Positions 10,798 to 23,402 of a stretch of DNA of 64,000 nucleotides are shown one piece after another. The position numbers and the translations under genes were made by a program. The first letter of the stretch is position 1. Every line of letters begins with the position of its first letter. Origin of the DNA: Gnetum montanum (lineage: Eukaryota; Streptophyta; Gnetopsida; Gnetales; Gnetaceae); the NCBI GenBank assembly GCA_015680685.1, contig MNCI01004997.1, positions 423,486-487,485 of the forward strand. Reading direction: 5' to 3'. Below the pieces are notes generated by a model. It ran no database searches. It was given only the letters and a program-made list of their open reading frames with translations, and had not been told where the DNA came from.

Positions 10798-13568
10798 ATG
10801 GACAATAAGGAGGTTCCTCTCAAGGTGTATCGAAACAACCAAGGAGAGGCAGAGGCCAAGAGTTTCTCAAGTAATGTACAGAATAGGAGGCACAATCATT
10901 CAGAATCCATCAAGAGCCTCCTGTTACTGTGCAATTGGGACAGGTTGAAGGAGAAGCCATTGAAGCACCTAAACAGGGGCAACATCTCATGTTGTCCTTA
11001 AAATGTGTTTAGGCAATTCATGAAAGGTCCACCTCAGCAGCCATGATTGTGGAACTCAACTTTGGACCTTTCACTGAGTTCACTCCTAAGGTAATCAAGG
11101 ACCAACTCAAAGGGTCCTCCTTATGGCTTATTCTCTTTGAAAGTGGTGCCTAGTACCTGGGAGAGACATACCAATTTTGGCACAATAAAGAATAAGGCAC
11201 CACAGTTGATATTGGTGGTGTTTCGGTATATTTCTCTACCAAAGCCATTTCGAAAGTGTTAAATCTTTCAAATACAAGGCCAAAAGTTGCTCACCTGCCC
11301 ACTTACTCCGATGTTGATGTGCAGAAGATTTGGTTGAAAAGGATGTACAACAAGACAAGGTTTATGGAGAGCTAACACTGGAAGAGAGGATCTATTTCAA
11401 GATCAGCACTTATCACATTTTTTCCACAAAAGGATTGAACAGAATCTCCATGTATGCAACTAGAGGAAGTGATGTATTGATGGGAAAGGTTAATGCTAAC
11501 CTATCCCATCTGTATATTACAAAGATTTTGAGGTGGTTCGAAGAATGCAAGATGGGAAAGTTCGCATTGCCCTTCCCCTATCTCATCAGGAAGCTGTGTT
11601 GGCATGCTGGAATTCTAGTGTACACCAATGACATCCCTAGAAAGGCCCAAAATGCTTCATTTGCTGAATTGTTAAAGCCACTAGCCCCAAGGAAAAGTGT
11701 TGGTGAGACATTAGATCCTAAATAAGAATAGAGGATGGGGCCCACTACACCTCAAACTACAAGGTCTAGCCAATTTCCAAGCACAAGGCCTAGTCAACAA
11801 CAGGAAGCGGGGCCTAGCACAGGCCAGCAAGACCAACCGTCACCACTGCCACAAGACTATTGACCATCGTTGAGCCATCTAAGGACCATTGCTAAGATGG
11901 TTAGCTAAGGAAGTCATGATGAAACCAACCTTTTTTGGGTCATAGATGATGACGTACAATCCATAGTCTCAATTGATCATGCACGGGGCAAGGTATCAAT
12001 CTAAACAGGAGGAGGGGAATCACATTGGTCAATAGATCTTAGCAAATGCTGCATCTTTTCAGGTGTAATTAGAAACTGGTGAATGGGCCTTAGTAGTGGT
12101 CACGTCATACCAAGATGTAGCAAGAGCCACAGAAGTGATCATGGACCACATAAAAGAATCATTCAATGTCCCTATTGTGCCACCAATTGACTTTACAAGA
12201 GCATGCGATGCTCAAACTTTGGTCGATCCCTCAATGACTCCTGTGGAGCAAGAGGACGTTCTCAATCAGTTGTTACAGATAGGACAAGTGATAATGTCCT
12301 TGTTTAACATCCCTCAAGATGTCACAGCAACTTAATCAAACCTCATCTCCACAAAAGGAAAGCTGGTCATGGTAGAGATTAGGGCCAAGCATGCAGAGGT
12401 GGAGTTGGAAAGACTCGAAGAAAAGCTCGTCACCCTGTAAACTGCACAGTGGGACCCATCTCAATTCATCCCCACAGACTAGCTAGAGTCCTTTTGAATG
12501 GAGCAACTTAATAAATTATTAGAAGAGAATAAAAGAGTGGCACAGGAGAAAGAGAAGGCCAATTAGGATGCTTCCAAGACACAAGCTTAGACATATGCAC
12601 ATGCTAAAGCACTCAAGGCCTTACAAGAGGAGGATAAATAGCTTGCTGCAAATAATCTCTAGTTGACCACTATGGACAAACAAAAGAATGTTCTCAAAGA
12701 AAATTTTTAGTTATGAGAATAATTAGTCAAGGTTAACTAGGACATGAATCGCTTGGCCAAAGAAAATCAAACCCTTTCAATGGAGGAGGTACACACAATC
12801 CATCAAAAGATAGCCATTGAAATAATCTCGTGGCAAAACAAGGCCAAGCGACATGAGAAATTGAAGGAACACTTCAGGGACCAAGTGGGGATGTACAAGC
12901 AAGTAATTGAAAAAGAAATCCATATGGCCAAGGCCCATATCAACACTCTCAGTGCTCAAAACATTGATTGGTGGGCCATATTGGATACCTATGCATTTTT
13001 CCACCGAGCAGAGCTCAAAAGCCGAGACCTGCAAATACAAGATCTTACAGAGTACACAGAATTCTCAAACCTACAGTATGCCAACTTAGCCATGTTAACA
13101 GCAGGATGCCTAAGGATAGAGCTAGAGAAGCAGGTAGCTACCACCTATGCAAAATAAGAAACAAAATTTTCTGAGCACAAAAAGATGCTACAGAAATTAG
13201 AAGTGGCAAATTCTAAGTTAGAGGTGGTCAAAACTAGCTACCAAGGATAAAAGGATGTTGTAGCAAACTTGGCTCAATGGCTTACAGATTACCAAGAATA
13301 CAAGGATAAAGCCAGAGCCTATGAAGAGGAACAATGACTGTTTGTGACTCGGTATATCAAGGCCAACCAGATGTTCTTGTAACTGTCATGTCCATGGGAG
13401 GTGCCAACTCCATTGAACATTGGAACATCAACATGGATAGCACAAGATCCCTAAACCAAAGAGGAAAAACTCCAAGCACTCCTTTAAAGCCATCAACTTC
13501 CAAAACCTGGACCAGAAAATAAGGGGAAGAGACCCATGGAGGAACCAGCACCACCAGGAACCACATGA
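10798..13568 (+). pseudogene. Extra ORF of element B: plant-transposon-like domain plus long coiled coil (decayed)
   Basis: A long sense-strand coding region sits between gag and the 3' LTR. It is not pol. The first part (about 10989-11330, then another frame 11330-11725) contains a block ending LPFPYLIRKLCWHAGI. This resembles the 'putative plant transposon protein' domain found in Athila-type elements; that is my inference from general pattern. A proline/glutamine-rich stretch follows (about 11740-11870). Then one frame, 12062-13568, is rich in Lys, Glu, Gln and Leu with heptad-like spacing, including LEENKRVAQEKEKA and KEHFRDQVGMYKQVIEKE, and ends PMEEPAPPGTT. Stops are mostly at Gln codons. 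Its C-terminal third recurs at 54251-54598. The original start is uncertain. Confidence 0.55.
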
Positions 13569-13736
13569 GTTCCAATAAATTTTGTAATTTTGTGTCTATG
13601 TCCCAATTTTGTTATGTTCAACTCTCCATTGCAGCATGAATAAATTTCTAGTTGTTCAATAATCCCACACCTATCCACTATGTAATCAATTGAACTTGTT
13701 CTCATTTTGTTCCACTCGAGGACGAGTTTTCATTCA

Positions 13737-13748
13737 GTCATGGGGGTA
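13737..13748 (+). promoter_or_regulatory. Polypurine tract of element B
   Basis: GTCATGGGGGTA lies directly before the TGATGAACC start of the 3' LTR, the position of the plus-strand primer. Upstream is the GAGGACGAGTTTT block seen before the LTR of several elements here. Confidence 0.75.
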
Positions 13749-14326
13749 TGATGAACCATGATTTGTTAGGCTTAGATATTGGATTCACGATATCAAGTAC
13801 GCGATATCACGACCTAGCTAACAATATCGGATACACGATATCATGACTCCTATGCAAGCCTATAAATACACATTTGGGCACACAGAAGGGAAGGGAGTAA
13901 GAGTTAGAGTAAGTGTAGAAGTAGAGTATTTTTTATCAATTTAAATTCATTTCAATCCTTTCCCCAGTGCATGTCCATAGTGTGATGATTGTAATTGCAT
14001 GGAACCTTTATTCGAGTGTGACGGACTTGGACATCCACATGACTAGCAATAAAGATCGAGATTACTTCATCATTGCAACATTCACTTAGTTTTAATTGTT
14101 GTTGTTGTTTATTGTTTTGTTAATTAATATTTCTTTACCATCATTTATTATTCTTATTGCTAAATGAAGAATGAGTACGACTTAATCACAAACATTTAAG
14201 TGTAACTACTTAGTAACCCAGTAGCGTATCTAGGAGTGATCAAGTAATATACGCTTGGTAATCCTAGAAGTAGTACATAAGGTTCAAGATGTGCATAGAT
14301 GATTAAGGGATAGATGCTCATCGCAT
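13749..14326 (+). repeat. 3' LTR of element B, truncated
   Basis: Matches the 5' LTR from TGATGAACCATG to about 14326 (GATGCTCATCGCA), then loses similarity. About 260 bases, including the U5 end, are missing. TATAAATA is at 13861-13868, with GATAT palindromes just upstream. Confidence 0.8.
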
Positions 14327-17015
14327 GTAAAGATATCATAATCACGTTACATAGGGTGATGTGTTAAATAGGGTGATGTTGTTGGCAAGGGTGTTGGATT
14401 GGGGTACAAGAGCACCTATTTAGTATGCATTTATGTTTTATATGTAATTTTAGTATTTATACATTTGAATTATAGTGCTATGCTGTGTGATGTTTTGATA
14501 AGATTTTAGCATGTAAATGTGTAGAGCATCTGATATGGATCTCATAGGTTGAAACAAATTTTTATTTGGAGTTTTGGTATGTTTGTTATGCACATTTGAA
14601 ATGTAGGGCATTGGTTGCAAATGCAAAAAAAATTATTAGCTAATGAAAATAAAATGGTTTTAAAAAAATTTAAAAAACATAAAGTTAAATTATGCACATG
14701 ACTTACAAAAGGGAAAAGAAAGAAGGCAACATGATAAAGTAACTTAAAGCATTATGCTTATGCATACTGTATAAACTGAAAAAATAACTTCGCCACCTTT
14801 GCTATTTTCACTACCATTTTATTTTCCTTTTCTTTCCCTTTACATCACCTCTTGTGTATCGAGAATTTGGGTTTTGGGTTTTCTCAAAATAGAAATTGAT
14901 TTCTAGTTTTTTTCTTCTATTTTCCTTCATTCTCTTCCATTTTTTCACTTATTTTCTGGAATTTTAGCATTGTGGATGACTTTCGCTTAGTCTAAACTTA
15001 GAATTAGGATTGCTGCAATCGTATCTATGTGGGTGAAGAGCTTATTTGGAGTGAAAAAAAATTTTGCTAGATTTTTGAGGATTTTATGCTTGTTTTGAAC
15101 TTTCTACTGCAACAATTTTAATTGATGGATTATCTTTACCTTTCCCCTATATTTTTATGCTAGATTAGTGTATATAATAATGTGATGTGGGCATGTGGGG
15201 CAAATAGTAAAAGCTTTTGCAGATTTTCCTAAAATTGTATGATTTTGGTTATGGATTATTTATTAATAAATGTGCAACATATGGAGTGATGAGGACTTAG
15301 AAAATATTAGATGTGATGTTGATAAGACTAGCATGGTTGGAGTATTTATTTTATGGGCCTATTATTACACGAGAATTTCTGGGTGTTTCCAGTAATCATT
15401 GGTTATCAATAAATATTATTATGTTATTATTTCATTAATTATACTTTAAACACATGTAAATTTTCTTCCAAGAGTCTAATTTAGGTGAAATTAGTGTCGT
15501 TGGGACTATCTTAGAAAGTACTTTCTAATCGTGACTTGGTTTTCTCTTTCGGCATATATCATTTTGGAGGTTACTAAAGTGATCATTTTTGTGGAATTAT
15601 ATGTAGTTCAAGAAATAAGGTTGTGGCACAAAATTTTGTTTTGTTAAGTCATGGTATTGCTTTTATGGAATGAATGTAACTAGTATGTGTGGATATATGT
15701 GGTCATGTTATGCTTATTTTGGATGTGTTGTGCTTGCAGCATGTGTTAGCTTAAGCTAGCCTAGACTTGTACATGTCTTCACAATGATGCTTATAATAGT
15801 CACTAGTAGGTGATGCTAAAATTAGGGTGTGGATCAATTGGTGATGAGGCACCTTGGAGGTAGTTGTGAATTAACCCTCACTGTGATGCATCAGTGAGGC
15901 TCCTATCTCAGGCCTCACCCTAAGAGTGGAAGAGCGTAGGTGTGTTCATCCCTACGATTGGTACATGCATATGTGTGTTCATCCCTATAGCCAAACCTTC
16001 ACAAGGCTAGTGATTATGGGTCATAGGTTAATATACCTTAGCCCCAGTTAGATAAATAAAAGACATGCAGTCAATGGTTGTTTATGAGTACTCATGGAAT
16101 CGTTTTACATGCTACACTGAATGTGGATATGCTAGTGACCACATAGGTTGCATTATGTGATAGTGTTGATTTGTGAGTCATAATATTGATAATATATATC
16201 TTATGATTGATTTATAATTGTGTGATCCATGTGTTGTTTGATGATCTAGAGTGGGTATGATGACATGGGTATAATAGTGGAGATGCTTGTGATGTAGTGT
16301 AACAAATATATGATTGATTATGTTGGATAGAGGTTTTATTTGTGATTATATGATAGTCATCTATTCTCTTAATAATGATTATGCCAATGTTATGTGTGAT
16401 ATGGTGTGTGTACCTGTGTTGCTTTAAGCATGCATAAGACTAATAATTGATGTAATTTTCCTTGTACCTTATTCCCCTCCTTGTTGACCATCTAGCAAGG
16501 GAAGTATAAAGGCTTCCTTCTTAGTTTTATACTAACTTTCTTTAGTTACAAGTGGAGGCCACAGAAGCATAGACAAGGACTAAGAGAGAGAAAGTAGAGG
16601 TGGGAAAAATGTTTTAAGGATTATTCAATGTATTTTACCATGTATAGTAGTATGGACTATTCATATTTGTATGAAACTCTTTGTACCCTTATATATATGT
16701 GATGATGATGTATATGTGTTTTTGTATCTTATGAGAGTGGTGCAGATTTTTAATTTATGTATATATATGTAGTTTTATAAATTGAAATGTATGCTTAATC
16801 TTTTTTTGGCATGGATTTTGGGCAATTTAACCTTTCATAATATATATATAGTGAGTGACTTATTCTTAACGAATTTTTACATATCATTAGATTTTAATTT
16901 ATCATGCTTTCATTGTGTTATTTCTAGCAATCTTAGGCATCACCTTGCCCTAGCTTGGTGTAGAAGGATAGGGTGTTATAGTGTGTTTTAGAAGAAAGAC
17001 TCCCATCTCCTCTAG
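14327..17015 (+). other. AT-rich intergenic stretch; possible old LTR
   Basis: No gene is visible. The part 15840-16985 has the texture of an old LTR of a chromovirus (del/Tekay-type), including a terminal GGATAGGGTGTTATAG block near 16966, but I found no paired repeat, primer site or coding region to prove it. Confidence 0.2.
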
Positions 17016-18900
17016 ATGGTGCTTGTAGAGAAGAAGAAATTTAGTCCCAAGTTTGTCAAGGTTGATGAAGCCAAGATTGTCGGTGATATGCCTAGTACCA
17101 AAAGAATGATTGGATCATTAAGGATCAATATTTCAAGACTTAAGAAAGTCATCACAATGAGTCCATATGTGAGTAAAGGATTCATAGAGATGTATGAACT
17201 AAAGATAGTTGTTGTAACTTAACAATGGATCACCATAGAAGTCTAGAGTAGCCTAACCCATGTAAGCCTAAGGATATAAATAATGAAGCATCATAAGTAT
17301 ATATGAGAACTCACAATGCCATAAGGTATTGCTAGAGGAAAGAGCAATATTACTTAAATATAAGTGCTTATAGACTTAGTTTAACATACAACAATTCCAA
17401 AGATGATGTTGCTAGATATTATGATTTATTAGAACCAAAACCACTACAAGTTATATTCTATCCATGATAGCTTATGATTAGTACTATATTGAAAACCAAA
17501 TTAATGTGACTCTATTCATCTCACACAGGATTTGTAAGTAATTAGTAAGACTACCACTATGAATTACAGTTATTTTTATAGATTAGAGTATACTATTATT
17601 CTTTTAACTTGAATAGATCCTACTATATTAGAGTTGTTCAGAGAAGGCATAAAATGAAACTCTAACATGGTATTATCACTTATTTGGTTTGAAAGAATCT
17701 TTTCTCCAAATTAATGAAATCCCAAAATTAATGCACTAAGAAATAATTTTTATGTTAATTAAAAAATCAAAACCTTTGGTATACAATTCTTGCCATTTCA
17801 ATTGTTCAACCCTAAATCTTGTATTAATAATTGGTCGAGCTATTACATACTTATAATAATTCCCATGAAAAAATTTTCTCTCTTGGTCTAATGTTATGAC
17901 AATAATTATTCATTTTAAATAACAAAGTCTAATTAATTAGTAAATGGCCTTTTGACCAAAAAGAAAAGAAGAATTGAGTGAAGTCTTCATTGACCTTGGA
18001 TTTATCTTGTGGAGAATTTTCATTTATTGCCTTGGACTCCAACAACATTATTTCTTATAAAATTTGACTCTTTCTAATGATTTTCTTCTTTCTCATGTTT
18101 TTATTTTAATCTTTTTCTATTTGTGTTCATGTCCCTTTGATGTCATTTTTCTTATCAAACTTTTCATTTTTCACATTTTATAGCATACTTAGCATACTTT
18201 AGTATAAACTACAACCAAGCTACAAGTCTACCACCACTCATAATCTCTTCATTCTTCTTCAATGCATCTTCAACATGAGTTGATCATACCTCATAGTTGA
18301 ACTTTTTTCTTGTACCATAACTCCATTGCTAAAGTGTCATGTGTGACTTATGATAGATTCAAATTTTCCTATTGCTAAAGCACTATGAACCCATCATGAC
18401 TTGTGGGCAATACATTACAAGTTCACCATATGAGGGCTACATCTTACAATCCCACTACCATGAGTCAATCACATCATGCAACTATTGAAATCAATTTGCA
18501 TTGGAATTATGACATGCAATTAGCATCTTAAGTCAATCATGTGGTTACTAAAACTTGCATTTAAGCATTTTTAGTTACCACAAGCTAACTACATCTCTAA
18601 AATTACTCACATTCCATCAAAGTCTTTTACTGCTAGCCTAACATAAGTCCATCATGACTCATGGTCATTTTGTGAAAACTGTTAGTCACTAAGGTACTAA
18701 AAAAAAGCCTGAATATTAGCACAACATAATAGAATTTCAGATAGCTTTTAAATATCAAGTTTGGACACAACACCCACACAAGTAATATGTCAATTCGATT
18801 CTTATGAGCATTATCAATTTAACAATGATATTTATAGTTATGTACTAATACTAATTATGATGTAATGTTTACTTATGATTGATTTGAATCAACACCCTCA
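17016..18900. other. No recognisable gene
   Basis: AT-rich sequence. A 68-codon frame at 17016-17222 is lysine-rich and unlike anything I recognise. No other support for coding. Confidence 0.4.
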
Positions 18901-18904
18901 GTAT

Positions 18905-19330
18905 TTCCATCTACTTATAAACCATTGTCAAGGTAGTGAGAAGTTTTAGCTCAATGATTAATAGATCATTGGTTAAGGCAGTGGACCATTTTCATCAACA
19001 ACTCATAAACTGTAATGGGTTACCCATGTCTACACTGCCAACTTACAAACTGACACTTGAGATAGTATGTTCTTCTTATCTATGTTGCTAGCTTACAAAC
19101 CACTACTCAAGGTAGTAAGTAGCTCACAAATTGTCATCTAAAGTAGTGGGTCACCTTTATTAATGTCAAAGGACATCCTTATACTTACAAACCACTACTT
19201 GAGGTGGTAAGCCTCTAAAAATCGAATCCTTCATCTTAGTTTTGTCTCACTTATCTTTTAACTTGGATTAGTAGTACTAACATATTAAGAACCACCACTT
19301 GAAGTGATGGTAAGATGCTCATTTCTCAAG
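18905..19330. repeat. Dispersed short repeats with a CTTACAAACCACTACTTGAGG core
   Basis: About seven imperfect copies of a short unit (core ACAAACCACTACTTGAGGTAG) occur at irregular spacing: near 18916, 19003, 19043, 19091, 19126, 19181 and 19287. Each is partly self-complementary. A GGTTTGAGCCTAGG box follows at 19343. Function unknown. Confidence 0.45.
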
Positions 19331-19867
19331 TCAAAGACCTGGGTTTGAGCCTAGGTGCAACCACTTAAAGATGCTAGGCTTTTGCTCATCCACTAATCCT
19401 CTTGGGACCTTGCGATGCAGGATGAGCATTTTGGCTCTAGGTGATGATCATTTTTTTAGTACTAACATATCGATATTGAAAATGGTTCATTATGATTATG
19501 TACAATTAAATAATATGTTTATGTTTGAAAATTATGTTTATAGATTATTTTGCTAAATAGTTCTAGTTGTGGATTTGAGTTTATATCATTTACTAGGCAC
19601 CACAACTTAGCCTAATAAAAGTCCTTCATGCTTCCATGAGATTTAAATGATTAATTTCCTATTTCAAAATTAACTTCCTACCTTTATAAAGCATACAATG
19701 AAAGTCTAGAAATGAACACTAACTATTTTTTTAGGGTTCTTATTTTGTTTGGATTTGTTTACAGTTCTTCTTTCATATTGATCTTGCCCTTTGGAGTCTG
19801 TCAATGTTTCATATTGATCTTTTGCATAAATAATGCTCAAAAATGCCATGAACAAACAAGGAANAAC

Positions 19868-21334
19868 CAAACATTACAAAGCTATATAATAGGATTGAGA
19901 AAAAGGAAAAATACAATGATAACTATGAACTCAATATGCCTAATCCTCCAATTGAGCAAAACGAACTTTCTATGCAATTCTACTTTGGAGATGTTTAACA
20001 TCTGAAATCTTTCTATATCGTTGCACATAGAAAGGAGGATGAATCTTTAAAGAATCAATGGTCTTAACTCTAGATAATGCAACGTTAGACCCGTAAGTTC
20101 TCTTGTGTAGCAGTTTCGTGGGCTATGAGTATAATTTAATTTTTTTTTATTTTTTAAATTATCATCATTATTTGCATTCCAAATAATATATACTGGTAAA
20201 CATAAATTGGTTAAAATAAAAGTTTATATATTTTGTATATGTTGATGAAGGAATACATTGCACAATTATTGCAACAAACATTATAAAGTTGTATAATAGG
20301 ATTGAGCAAAAGGTAAAATACAATGATAACTATGAACTCAATATGCCTAATCCTCCAATTGAGCAAACAAACTTCCTATGCAATTCTACTTTAGAGATGT
20401 TTATCATCTGAAATCTTTCTATATCTTTGCACAGAGAAAGAAGGATGAATCTTTAAAGAATCAATGGTCTTGACTCTAGATAATGCAATAAACGTTACAC
20501 CCGTAAGTTCTCTTGTGTAGTGATTTCATGAGCTATGAGTAGAATTTAATTATTTTTTTTTTTAAGTTATCATCACTATTTGCATTTCAAATAATATATA
20601 CCAGTAAACATAAATTGGTTAAAATAAAAGTTTATATATTTCGTATATGTTGATGAAGAAATACATTTCACAATTATTGCAACAAACATTATAGAGTTGT
20701 ATAATAGGATTGAGCAAAAGGCAAAATACAATGATAACTGTGAACTCAATGCCTAATCCTCTAATTGAGCAAAACAAAAGTTTCTATGCAATTCTACTTT
20801 CGAGATGTTTAGCATCTAAAACCTTTTTGTATCTTTGCACAAAGAAAGAAGGATGAATCTTTAAAGAATCAATGGTCTTGAATCTAGATAATGCAACAAA
20901 CGTTAGACCCATAAGTTCTCTTGTGTAGTGGTTTTGCGGGCTATGAGTAGAATTTAATTAATTTTTTTTATTTTTTAAGTTATCATCACTATTTGCATTC
21001 CAAATAATATATACTGGTAAACATAAATTGGTTAAAATAAAAGTTTATATATTTTGTAGATGTTGATGAAGAAATACATTACACAATTATTGCAACAAAC
21101 ATTACAAAGTTGTATGATAGGATTGAGCAAAAGGCAAAATACAATGATAACTATGAACTCAATATGTCTAATCCTCCAATTGAGCAAAATGAACTTCCTA
21201 TGCAATTCTACTTTGGAGATGTTTAGTATCTAAAATCTTTCTGTATCTTTGCATAGAGAAAGGAGGATGAATTTTTAAAGAATCAATGGTCTTGACTCTA
21301 GATAATGCAACAAATGTTAGACCTGTAACTTCTC
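19868..21334 (-). repeat. Tandem repeat, about 410-base unit, four copies of the helicase terminal segment
   Basis: Unit starts are near 19871, 20278, 20686 and 21099, giving spacings of 407, 408 and 413. On the minus strand every unit contains the coding stretch TFVALSRVKTIDSLKIHP (or close variants), which is the last conserved helicase motif of PIF1/Helitron proteins. The copy at 21099-21334 joins the rest of the helicase at 21335. The other three lie downstream of it on the minus strand and look like duplicated terminal exons with their flanking AT-rich sequence. A single N is at 19864, just left of the array. Confidence 0.8.
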
Positions 21335-23402
21335 TTGAACCAATTTCAATAGTAGTCTTATCTAACGTCATTCCTTAAGATTTATGAATAATCATGGTCC
21401 ATGCTAACTGTAATGGTAATTGACAAGATGCTCCTTGAACCACAAGTATAATTGGCACATGATGAGGATTACCATTATCAAATGCACATCTTATGTAGGA
21501 GTCAAAACCAATAATAATGTATGATGGTAATGCCAATGGTTGTTTACCTTAAGGATACATAATACTGTGAATCATGCCAAGTGTACTATTCACCAATCCT
21601 ACTTCAGGCCAAAGGTTAACTATGAGCATTACCCTTTCACCTTCACATATAAGCAAAGATCGCTCTATATCATCACTGCCATCATCTAAGATTCTAAATC
21701 CATGGGGATCTCTATTTGCTACACACAATGCAACAAGTCTCTGCATTGTTTGCAACATCTTCTTATTGCGTGATTGGACTTTATCCTTTGTATCATATAA
21801 GTGCATTGATTCTTCAAAATCGTCTCATCCACTCGAAGTGGATGGAAAATTCACTCAAGTAGCCAAGAAATTATAATCTTCATCATGGCTTTTTCTTTCT
21901 CTAATATGCATCAATACTTCTCTAAATCTTTGTTGTTGAGGATCATTTCCAAACTGACCAAAAATTGCATCTAAAACAACAAATGTATCAAATGATTCCC
22001 AAACCCCTATAATATCTGGATTTTTGGATGCATAAGGCACAACATCAAGCATAGGAGAAAGCTGACCCAAATCACCTATCAATATAATTGATCTTTCTCC
22101 AAAAATTTCATTGTGATGTTCTGGAAAAATTTCTCTTAAGCTTCTATCAATGCTTTGTAATAATCTTCCTCCCACAAAATCCATTTCATCAATTATTATA
22201 TATTTTACCTGTGATAGTCAATGTTGTATACTTATCTTTGTAGATGAAGAAAGTTCTTTGTAGGCACCTATTCCAATGTTCAAATTGGAATGAATGGTTG
22301 TTGTGTTAATGTTAAATGCTACAGCTCCTGTGGATACCATTACAAGTAAAGCATTATGTTTTTCATTGTAGTATTTCATGAAAGCATTACGAAGCATGCC
22401 TATGAGAAATGACGTTCCTATAGTAGTTGTTCGTTGGATAATCATTCTTAAAGGGGAAACAACTTCATATGTTAACTGTGAAAACATCATGTGGCCTACA
22501 ATTTTATTGTAGCACTTCTTTTGCTTTCCACCTAGCTTATCAAAATCGTAGGCACTATAGCCATGATCAATAACAATCAACATCTTTGCTAACAAAAATT
22601 TACTTGCTAACAATCAAACTTCTAGTTATTGATCAAACTGGACGTGTTATTGCTAGTTATTGATTGTTATTGCTAGTGGCTAAATTTTTGCTAACTGGAC
22701 GTGTTATTGTTATTGATCAATAATTTTCCCATGATAAATTAAAGTTTACTTGCTAACAAAAATGAATGCAATTGTGAGGAAATAGTAATGATACAACATT
22801 TTGATTAGAAAGTGGCACCTACAAACTTCTTTGCCATTATGTTTTCGTAAGCATGCACCGGGTTTGCATACAATATGTGTTTGAACAGCATTAAGCAAAT
22901 TAGCATAATCAATTTTCAGATCCATCCATTGTAGTTGTTTAGTAGTCAACTCACATGGATGATGTAACATATTTACATGTAAAGCCTAAGTGAGAAGACA
23001 AATTGAAAGAAGTAACAATGCAGAAATTAATATCTCTGTATTCTAAGCAATATCAACAAAAAAAACTGTGTAAAGAATAGAAAAGATAAATGAGAACTTA
23101 CATTATTTGGATACCCATTAGCTATAAATCTTGGATTCCATGCATTTGTAATTGAATAAAAAAATTCCTTTGCCCTATGCATGATGTGAGGATCATTATG
23201 GTCGAGCTCATCTACATTTAGAGCACCTTGTATCCATAGGAAACCATGCACATGTGGAGATCCGTAATGCTACCACTCATATCGTGTCAAATAGTTAACA
23301 ACATGGAACTCATTCATCAAAATTATTTTAAGAAAGGTAATGTGAAGACAATGCATATACTCTGCAACTATATGTAGATTTTCTATGATATTACTTTGCC
23401 TC
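21335..23402 (-). pseudogene. Helitron Rep/helicase, middle and C-terminal part (decayed)
   Basis: Minus-strand coding remnants in order: the HUH Rep motif HVHGFLWIQGAL (about 23251-23215, preceded by EW then a stop where Gln is usual); a block with VQTHIVCKPGACLRKHNGKE (about 22890-22830) typical of plant Helitron proteins; then the PIF1-type helicase. Its Walker A region (about 22440) reads RTTTIGTSFL, so the nucleotide-binding lysine is lost. Walker B is intact (IIIDEMDFVG, about 22205-22176). The motif GDLGQLSPM is near 22070, ERVMLIVNLWPEVGLVN near 21620, and HKS-stop-GMTLDKTTIEIG near 21390. The stretch between Rep and helicase is much shorter than usual. The gene is split on its N-terminal side by element C. 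Confidence 0.8.
23398..23402. repeat. Target site duplication of element C, left copy
   Basis: GCCTC directly before the 5' LTR. The same five bases follow the 3' LTR at 30332-30336. Confidence 0.85.

Larger units (their letters stand above)
5993..14326 (+). mobile_element. Element B: non-autonomous gypsy-type element with gag and an extra coiled-coil ORF
   Basis: Order: 5' LTR (5993-6829), primer site (6830-6849), gag (6963-8872), non-coding module (about 8873-10790), second ORF (about 10798-13568), polypurine tract, truncated 3' LTR (13749-14326). No protease, RT, RNase H or integrase motif is visible between gag and the 3' LTR, so the element would have depended on enzymes supplied by a relative such as element H. 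The left flank would give a target duplication ATTGA (5988-5992). The right end of the 3' LTR is missing, so this cannot be confirmed. A second copy of its 3' end is element F at 54251-55659. Confidence 0.8.

Noticed and set aside
17016-17222. 68-codon lysine-rich frame as a small gene
   Set aside because: No homology that I recognise, no upstream signals, and short enough to occur by chance.
18944-19353. A-box-like TAGCTCAATG and B-box-like GGTTTGAGCCT, possible tRNA or tRNA-derived SINE
   Set aside because: The boxes are about 400 bases apart and no cloverleaf can be drawn.
19712-20005. 97-codon hydrophobic frame
   Set aside because: Runs antisense into the duplicated helicase segment and across an N.
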